Assembly: GCF_023278565.1 (NCBI RefSeq)
Contig: NC_064676.1
Location: 2,418,001-2,482,000 of the forward strand
Origin: Colletotrichum lupini
Taxonomy: Eukaryota; Ascomycota; Sordariomycetes; Glomerellales; Glomerellaceae
Direction: 5' to 3'
DNA: 64,000 nucleotides
In this document: positions 57,312 to 64,000 of the stretch, piece after piece
Numbering within the stretch: the stretch's first letter is position 1
Layout: each line of letters starts with the position of its first letter
Program-made: the position numbers and the translations under genes
Notes under the pieces: model-generated
Databases searched by the model: none
The model's input: the letters and a program-made list of their open reading frames with translations, nothing else
What the model was told of the DNA's origin: nothing

Positions 57312-58662
57312 CTACTTGATGCGGTTCAGACGCTCTCTGTTCATTCTGACTCCGTCGTCGACGGCATCGCTCTGATGAATAGGATTTTAGCATCAACACA
57401 AAACATGAATAAAGTTTAGTGATAAGACTTACCTTTTTGGCAATATTGTTGATGAGAACAGTCTGTGCATCGACCTCATTCCCTAAAGCGTGGGCTCCCA
57501 GGTTAAGACGCGCAACCGAACCGGAAATAGCGGTGATATTGTCATCAATCGCCCTCTCTTTCTCTTCTTCTTCCTCGTCTTCACTATCGAGAGTGAACTT
57601 CTTCTTGGTTTGTCCCTCTGACTCCCTTTGAGGACGACCAGACAGCGACATTTCCCTGAAGGTATCTTCCATTCGCTGGTTGGACTTGAAAGCCTCGTGT
57701 CTGGTTGCCTCGCGAACCTCACGCTCCTGGCGGTGTCGGTCGAGAATCGCCGCATCTCGTTGTGCCGCACGCGACTTGGATGTGAATGGGTTGGCGATGT
57801 GAACTGCAAACATGCTTCCATTGGCCTTTTTAAGATCCTTGGCGCCCTCCTCCGCCTTCTTATTGTGGTTTGCCGCTATGTCCATGTTCCTTTCTGTGTT
57901 GTGCAGACGCTCGCCTTGAGCAGCAAGCCTAGCGAGGGACGCATTGGCTACGTCCTCAATGTTGCTCGCATTTTGACGCATTCTTTGGGTGGCCTGAAGA
58001 GACTCATTTCTGATATCCTTGATTTGTGACTTGGTAGCTCGGTATTCCTCCTCCTCTTGCTCTTCGGCTGTGAGCTCACGGGGAGCTCCGTATCCGCCGT
58101 ATCCCCCATCAGCGCCAGACGGAGTCGTCGATTGGCCGTAGCCTCCAGCCTGCGGCTTGTTCTGCTGGTATCTGTCTTGAGCTCCGCTGAAGAGCTCGTC
58201 GCGCACAGCATCGGTGCTGTCACTGTTGGTCCGGCCCAAACCGCCGTAGCCTCCGGGTCCGCGAGCCCCGCCATTGGCACCTGATCGCTGATTCGCGCCG
58301 TAGGCGTTCTGGTTGTTGTCGTAGCGATTCGCCCCGTATCCTCCTGCGGCCCCGTACTTTTCATTCCCGTACCCACCGGCAGGCTGTGGCGGGGCACCTG
58401 AGCCAGCACCGGCCCTCGGGCCGCCAGGAAGGCCGCCGGGGGCACCGCCATTGATGGGCACACCGGCTCGTGCTCGTTGATAGGGCGTCATGCCGGCGTA
58501 CTTATTCGCGTCCTGAGCGTAGGGATCGCCGCCAGCTGGAGCTTGTGCGTAAGGATTGTCGTTGCCCGGAGCAGGAGACTTGCTCTTTCGCCCGAAGAGG
58601 GCGGAGCGATTGGCATCGTCGCCTTCGTCGCCGCCTTTCTTGCCGAAGCCGAACTTCTTCAT
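57312..58662 (-). CDS. SEC9: t-SNARE Sec9 (SNAP-25 family)
   Basis: Exons are 58662-57433 and 57371-57312 (61-base intron), giving 429 residues. The start MKKFGFGKKGGDE is conserved in fungal Sec9. Residues 30-195 are Gly/Tyr/Asn/Pro-rich and disordered. The Qb SNARE helix spans about 214-278 with zero-layer Gln249. A linker with an NPF motif (291-293) follows, then an acidic stretch and the Qc helix (about 368-425) with zero-layer Gln400. The intron falls late in the Qc helix. Sec9 pairs with Sso1/2 and Snc1/2 for exocytic fusion at the plasma membrane and is essential. In Neurospora, sec-9 alleles determine germling allorecognition through the linked NLR plp-1, and a plp-1-like gene lies 5 kb away here. 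Confidence 0.93.
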
Positions 58663-61061
58663 GATGAGGAACGATAAAGTGGAAAACTTGGGTTTCGTCG
58701 AGGTATGGTGAATGTGGTTGTACAGTTGAATTTGTTCTAGAAGAAAGCAAAACACAACGTGCCGCTGAAGGTTTGTCTAAGGAAACAGAACGTAAGGTAA
58801 AGGAAATGTATAAAAATAAGGGGAAGTCAGGTCGTGGAGGGACAGCACGGTAGATGGTTAGATGCAAGAGGTACGAGCAAGGGACGGGCAGCACCAGCGG
58901 GCCCAGCGGGGACCTAGCGGGGTTGGACAAGGGGCGTCCAGTAGCAGCTTAATGTGGCAAAATCGGGCCCGTCTTGGGTGTGTTTCGAAGGCGAACGGAA
59001 GTGCCCCCCTCAGGCTTCAGGGTCTAAGCCATAAAACATTCGTCAGGCTTCTAATGGTTTGGGCCTGACTTGGGGAATTGGGCTTGGGCCAGCGACGACC
59101 CGAAGCGCAACGAATCAAATATGCAAACTGCCTGGGTCAGGCCTGGGTTCAGTGTTGCGGGCTGCGGCAATGGAGAAGACTTTATCCTGTTCGAGATGAC
59201 AGGGAATGAGTTAGCTACCCAGGTACTCCGTACCGACATATGAGTTGGGGTACGGATCTCCGTACACGCTCTGTTGACAATCAGATTATGGCGCAAGGAG
59301 CGGGCTATACAATGGTGGTGGTCATCATCAGCCTATAGCAGCTCTTCGTGCTGGACTCAGCCTTGATCCTAGCGCTGGAATCATCGCTTTTCCTTGGTCG
59401 CTCTTCAGCTTACTGCGTAATCCGGATGTGTCGTCTTACTGCGTAGTGCCGCAACCAGACTCAGTATCAGACGGCATTGGGCTGAATACCTAGGCAAGCC
59501 GGTCGCATCTGCGTATACCTACCTTACCTAGATAATGTATCCGTGCTCTGTGGTTTTCCCACAATTCGCCATACGCATCTTATCTAAGCATATGGCCAAA
59601 TGTGCAGTAGCATTATCGCTTATGCTCTGTGAACGTGGCATTATGCGCTGATTACCTACTCTTTCCAGGTAGCAAGGAGATGAAATTAGGACTGATTTCC
59701 GAAGCAAATGAGTCCAGCCTCATCTGGGAGAATGGTCCTGCGGAGTACTTCGACAGTGTCTGTGCCTAGAGGCCAAGCGAATGCAGCCTTGCAAGACCCT
59801 AGGTGCATGTGAATGCGGCAAGACACGTTGGCTCTTCTACCATGTTCCGATAGACTTGGAGATTCGTACCTTAAGTTAGTGCAAATGTTCGCTTGCAGGC
59901 AGTGGTTATTTTCATGCTGTACCGGATCCTCGGGTATTACAGAACCAAGGTACGGAAGGGGGAACAAAGATAACCTGACTGCTATTATTAGGCAAAGAGA
60001 TTTATTGAGCCACTGACACAGGTACCTTATGTAAATACGTACAGACCTGACCGGAGTCCAAAGATTCAACGCATGGCGAATGACCAAGTTATCTTACCTA
60101 GGAACAGTACCAACAAAAAGAGGATTGCCTACTTGGTATTCAAAATTCAATGTCAACCATTTACAAGAACTCTCTTCAATGACAAGACTGGCTTTGTCAT
60201 AGCTAGCCAAGCCCGAGGCCAACAATGTAGGAGCTGAACAGATCTCAACAAGCGCAGGTGGAAGAGTTGATGAGCCCGTTGGCATGAGTGAGTCTACTTC
60301 AGGTACTCGCAGCGTAGACAAGTTTCGAGATCCTTGGTCAGAGTCGTCGCTATGGATACTTTGATGCAATTCAACGCTGTGGAGTGTGGACTCATGGAGT
60401 CATTCACCGCCGGCCGGTAACCTAGTGTAATAGGTGGCTGCTATATGGTGCCCCATGGTCGCTGGATAAGCTGGTGGTGGAATACCCGGACTTTCCCCGC
60501 CCGGGGACTCCATAGTCGAGCCACTCAGAGAGGTGCTAAGGCAGTGTCCCATCTTGCCATCTTACCCAACAAGGTATCTTAGTCACTTTGAACTTGACTT
60601 CCGGCCAACTGCGTCACACCTCGGCTGAGACCTCTCACCGTCCTTCGAGTCATTGCTTCGGCCAGACTGCAGCGTCAAAACTTATCCATAGCCTCTCTCT
60701 GTCCAAAGCCTCCAATCTTTGAATGCACTTGCAAACTTCCACACCACAAATATCAGACACAGCTGCGCATAGATAACGATCGCCATGGCCTTCAACTAGG
60801 AATCCAATTGAGATTCCTCCCCGTCACTCCAAAGTCAGCAACAGCGCCTTGAGCACGTCGCAGATATCACCACTCAGCTCAGTTATCAAAATGATACCGC
60901 GCATAGCGTTTCGTTCCTCTGCCCTTTTTACTGCAATAGCTCTTCAAAATCGGCGTTGACATTCATCGCGAGTTTGTTTCTACTCGATATCACGCGCCTG
61001 AGAAACTGCCACACATTCGCCACCACACTCCCCATCCTATCGCCACCCTTGTACTTGAACC
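58663..61061. other. Divergent intergenic region, SEC9 / GTPase
   Basis: 2.4 kb without a supported gene. A TACCTACCTTACCTAG motif lies at 59516-59531. Repeated TACTCCGTAC/GTACGGATCTCCGTAC units are found at about 59223-59266. The last 400 bases before 61062 are CA/CT-rich and leader-like. Confidence 0.4.
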
Positions 61062-63677
61062 ATGGCTTCCGGCTCAATATTCACATTCGATACGGATCCT
61101 CAACGGGTCTCATCCCCATGGCTGGCTCCTGAAGACTCTGGGAAGAGGTCCAACTCTGATAGTGGACAAATCCGGCCGGGGCACCTCTCAGACTACCGCG
61201 TCACCAAGTTGGAAGCAGAGCCGCAAGAAGGTCCCACTGAATACAAGCTTCACCTCTTATTGCGGCCAAGACGGACATACACCGCTATGAGCACCATATC
61301 TTCCACCCAAAACTCCAGAATTCCCGCCAGCCGCTCAAAGATTGCAACTGCTGCCCTGTCGGCCTCTAGTCAGAGCCGACAGGTCCGTCTACAACAACTG
61401 ACTACGCAATTGCTTTGGAGGCTCCAGCAGTCTTGTGCCTACCATGCTCTGAATCCCAAGGACCTCATCATACCAAAATTACCCGATGATACGGACGACT
61501 TGAGCCAGGCCATGACTCCGCAGAAACCTCTCCCAGGCTTGGAAGAATCTCGTGGAGCATTGTATGAGATTGGTGTTGCTGATGACGGGACTCTGGTGGG
61601 GCTTACCAAAGACGAAATGGACGAGAGCATTACGACACTCAAGGTCATGGCAGCCACGCTAGGCTGCCGCGTCGAAATCCTACGCCATGTAATTGTTGGC
61701 GAGTGCGAGTGGCTAGAGACGTCCGAGTTGGTGGATAGTGTGGCCACTCACCCTGCCCAAATTGCTCGACAGGCAAGACTGTGGGTTGTAGAGGCTCTCG
61801 TTACTCCCGACTACTCAATGAAGAACGGGCACCCAGATGGCTCGGCAGAGGGGCGTCGCGAAGTGAAAGAATCGCCAAGGGCTACCGAGTCTGTTGTGCA
61901 ACCAAGCAGAGGGCGCTCTACCACGGATCAGCTAAGGATAACGCTCACTGGACCAACGACGTCCGGGAAGTCTACTTTGCTGGGTACTTTGTCCACGGGC
62001 ACTGTCGACAACGGACGAGGAAAAAGCCGGATCAGTCTCTTCAAACATCGGCACGAGGTCGCATCTGGGCTTACTAGCTCAGTAGCACAGGAGCTTATCG
62101 GCTACAAGGACCGCGCCATATTCAATTATTCGCAAGATCACGTTGAGTCGTGGATTGATATACACGACAGTGCTGAGAATGGTCGCTTGGTTTTTGTTTC
62201 TGATTCCGCCGGCCATCCCCGTTACCGCCGGACCATTCTCCGCGGTTTGTTCGGCTGGGCTCCACAGTGGACTATTCTCTGTCTGGCGGCAGACGATACT
62301 GACGCGAGTTCGACAAAAGACGGAGCGAGTTCTACCGCCAATGACGTCCTTGGAGTCGCAGGGGCTGGCGTTGATCTTGCCAAAGCTCATCTCGAGTTAT
62401 GCCTAAAACTGAAGACTCCGCTGGCTATTGTCATCACAAAAATGGACCTTGCGACCAAAGCTAGTCTGCATCGAATTCTTGGACAGCTCTTGACACACAT
62501 CAAAGCAGCTGGCAGAGTCCCCAAGATCCTCCAACCAGCTCAAGGCAGTGTTCAGGAATGGACAGCTGTTCCTTCAGCAGATCTCGACAAGGTGAAGGCT
62601 GTCACCACAGAGATGGATCGGGATGGGGACCTCCTCAAATTCGTTCCAATAATACTTACCAGTGCTGTCAGCGGTGCTGGTATTGGGATGACACATGCCC
62701 TCTTGGAGAGCCTCCCCCTGCCACCAGTCCCTACTGCCAACGACTACGTCGGGATGGCATTGAATCCCGAACAGCCGTCGTGCTTGTTCCACATTGACGA
62801 CACTTTTAGCCTTCCAGCGTCCTACGCTTCTCTTGCTGAGAATCCCGATCAGAATGACATGGGAACGGTTGTATCCGGATACCTACGTTTTGGCCAGCTT
62901 TCGGTCGGAGACAGCATCATTGTTGGACCATTCCCTTCCGGCGAGGACGACTTCAAAGGCATGACACCGGAGGACCGGGCCTCTCCTGGCAATTATGGGC
63001 TGTCAATATCTCACCCATCGTCGGCAGAACTTGCCAAGATTGCAATTCGCAATACAGTGGCAGCCTCCACAATCCAAGGAGAATGGCACAAAGCCAAAAT
63101 TGTCAGCATACGTAATTTACGGCTCCCCGTGAACACACTTGAAGCTGGTCAAGTCGGCACCATTGGAATCGTGCTGGAAATGCCCCAAGAGAAATCGGCA
63201 GAAGCGGCTTTCGAGACACCGTTGGCAGCTCCTCGAATCCGGAAAGGCATGGTCCTGGCCATTCCATCCAAACATATGGCGGACACCGGCATGTCCCTCC
63301 AAGCAGCTAGTGGACTTACGGTGTCATTCAGAGACCCCAACACTGCATCGCTGGCGTATGGGTCTCTTGTTAATGTTTACGTCGGTAGCGTTCGGGCGGC
63401 GGCCCGAGTCAAGGGTGTTTCCAGACTTGCCTCAAGAAACGGCTCGAACAAAGTCAAGCCCGAAGAGACTGAAGATATCTTCGACATAAACGAACATGAC
63501 GAATCAGCCCCTACATATGATCTTGAGTTCTCGGGCGGCGTTCAGGTTACATTGGAGCTGCTAACCAGTCGAGAATGGGTCGAAATGGGCTCTCAAATCC
63601 TTGTGCTCGAGGGAGGCCGCAATGATAGATCTGGTCTAGAGGGCTTCATGGGAACTGTTGTCGAGATTGTGGACTGA
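61062..63677 (+). CDS. GTPBP1/2-type translational GTPase
   Basis: Intronless, 871 residues. An N-terminal region of about 290 residues contains the family block EYKLHLLL...RRTYT and GALYEIGVADDGTLVGLTKDEM. The EF-Tu-like G domain follows: G1 GPTTSGKST (297-305), G3 DSAGH (381-385; the usual form is DxPGH, so Ala replaces Pro) and G4 TKMD (459-462). The beta-barrel domains II/III include GTVVSGYLRFGQLSVGDSIIVGP. GTPBP1/2 proteins are ribosome-associated GTPases; in animals they act on mRNA turnover and stalled ribosomes. The fungal members are less studied, so the precise role is inferred. The ATG at 61062 (AACCATGG) begins the conserved N-terminus. Confidence 0.85.
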   Translation: MASGSIFTFDTDPQRVSSPWLAPEDSGKRSNSDSGQIRPGHLSDYRVTKLEAEPQEGPTEYKLHLLLRPRRTYTAMSTISSTQNSRIPASRSKIATAALSASSQSRQVRLQQLTTQLLWRLQQSCAYHALNPKDLIIPKLPDDTDDLSQAMTPQKPLPGLEESRGALYEIGVADDGTLVGLTKDEMDESITTLKVMAATLGCRVEILRHVIVGECEWLETSELVDSVATHPAQIARQARLWVVEALVTPDYSMKNGHPDGSAEGRREVKESPRATESVVQPSRGRSTTDQLRITLTGPTTSGKSTLLGTLSTGTVDNGRGKSRISLFKHRHEVASGLTSSVAQELIGYKDRAIFNYSQDHVESWIDIHDSAENGRLVFVSDSAGHPRYRRTILRGLFGWAPQWTILCLAADDTDASSTKDGASSTANDVLGVAGAGVDLAKAHLELCLKLKTPLAIVITKMDLATKASLHRILGQLLTHIKAAGRVPKILQPAQGSVQEWTAVPSADLDKVKAVTTEMDRDGDLLKFVPIILTSAVSGAGIGMTHALLESLPLPPVPTANDYVGMALNPEQPSCLFHIDDTFSLPASYASLAENPDQNDMGTVVSGYLRFGQLSVGDSIIVGPFPSGEDDFKGMTPEDRASPGNYGLSISHPSSAELAKIAIRNTVAASTIQGEWHKAKIVSIRNLRLPVNTLEAGQVGTIGIVLEMPQEKSAEAAFETPLAAPRIRKGMVLAIPSKHMADTGMSLQAASGLTVSFRDPNTASLAYGSLVNVYVGSVRAAARVKGVSRLASRNGSNKVKPEETEDIFDINEHDESAPTYDLEFSGGVQVTLELLTSREWVEMGSQILVLEGGRNDRSGLEGFMGTVVEIVD

Positions 63678-64000
63678 TTTTGCTTCTTGCGTTTTGCGTT
63701 TGCGTTTTGCGTGGGAATTTTGTTTTGATCAGACTTTATAGCGGCGTTGTTGAGCATGTTGCCACATCCTTCACTTATAGGTATCGTTATACCAGCGTTG
63801 TCATGTTCATTTTCAGATTATGGTTCTGCCATGATGTATACCTGCGACTAGACCCATATGCTGGTTCCCCAACGCCTGACGCCAGAAATGCCCCCTTGAC
63901 TATCCGTATTTTATTATGCCCTCACCAAACCGTAGAACAAAGTCCAGGTGAGAATGAAACCTGAAAGACCTCCGAGCAGCCCACTCGTCCAGAAGTCGAA
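63678..64000. other. 3' region of the GTPase gene
   Basis: T-rich sequence with repeated GCGTTTTGCGTTT units right after the stop codon; presumed 3' untranslated region. No gene is seen. Confidence 0.4.

Overview
This window comes from a filamentous ascomycete (Pezizomycotina; most likely Sordariomycetes, which is an inference). The reasons are GT-AG introns of about 48-150 bases splitting most genes, gene spacing of 0.1-5 kb on both strands, full-length fungal orthologues of housekeeping genes, a patatin/NB-ARC/TPR NLR-type gene of the kind known from filamentous ascomycetes, and one AT-rich block with the CpA/TpG-depleted signature of repeat-induced point mutation (RIP). I resolved 21 protein genes. 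Almost all exon joins were checked for reading-frame closure. No tRNA, rRNA or CRISPR array was found.

Layout. 1-3.7 kb: no gene I can support. 3.7-5.2 kb (-): Golgi alpha-1,6-mannosyltransferase (Mnn10 type). 9.3-12.4 kb (+): large single-span membrane protein of unknown function. 13.0-14.6 kb (+): mitochondrial t6A enzyme Qri7. 15.0-16.0 kb (-): proteasome beta5 (Pre2). 16.8-18.2 kb (+): P-TEFb-type cyclin Pch1. 18.6-20.0 kb (-): tRNA dihydrouridine synthase Dus4. 20.5-22.4 kb (+): Ade2. 23.4-24.7 kb: unresolved coding-like stretch. 25.1-25.7 kb (+): small secreted protein with a duplicated six-cysteine module. 26.3-28.4 kb (-): succinate dehydrogenase flavoprotein. 29.8-30.8 kb (-): succinate dehydrogenase iron-sulfur subunit. 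31.6-32.9 kb (+): mitochondrial PP2C phosphatase Ptc7. 34.3-35.1 kb (-): GPI-anchored Ser/Ala-rich wall protein. 35.1-40.4 kb: gene-poor, holding an 846-base RIP-degraded insertion flanked by a 13-base direct repeat. 40.4-41.6 kb (-): histidine methyltransferase Hpm1. 44.2-46.1 kb (+): Baeyer-Villiger monooxygenase. 48.6-52.4 kb (+): patatin-NB-ARC-TPR protein. 53.1-53.6 kb (+): SDH assembly factor 3. 53.8-56.2 kb (-): DEAH-family RNA helicase (Dhr2-like). 56.8-57.2 kb (+): small NIF3-like protein. 57.3-58.7 kb (-): t-SNARE Sec9. 61.1-63.7 kb (+): GTPBP-type GTPase.

Two gene associations stand out. First, a patatin-like NLR (plp-1 type) lies about 5 kb from SEC9. In Neurospora these two genes form a linked allorecognition/cell-death pair in which the NLR monitors the SNARE, so 48.6-58.7 kb looks like that locus. 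The NLR here carries a one-base deletion within its NB-ARC domain, so it is either inactive in this strain or affected by a sequence error. Second, both catalytic subunits of succinate dehydrogenase lie in tandem on one strand, and the chaperone that matures the iron-sulfur subunit is 22 kb away.
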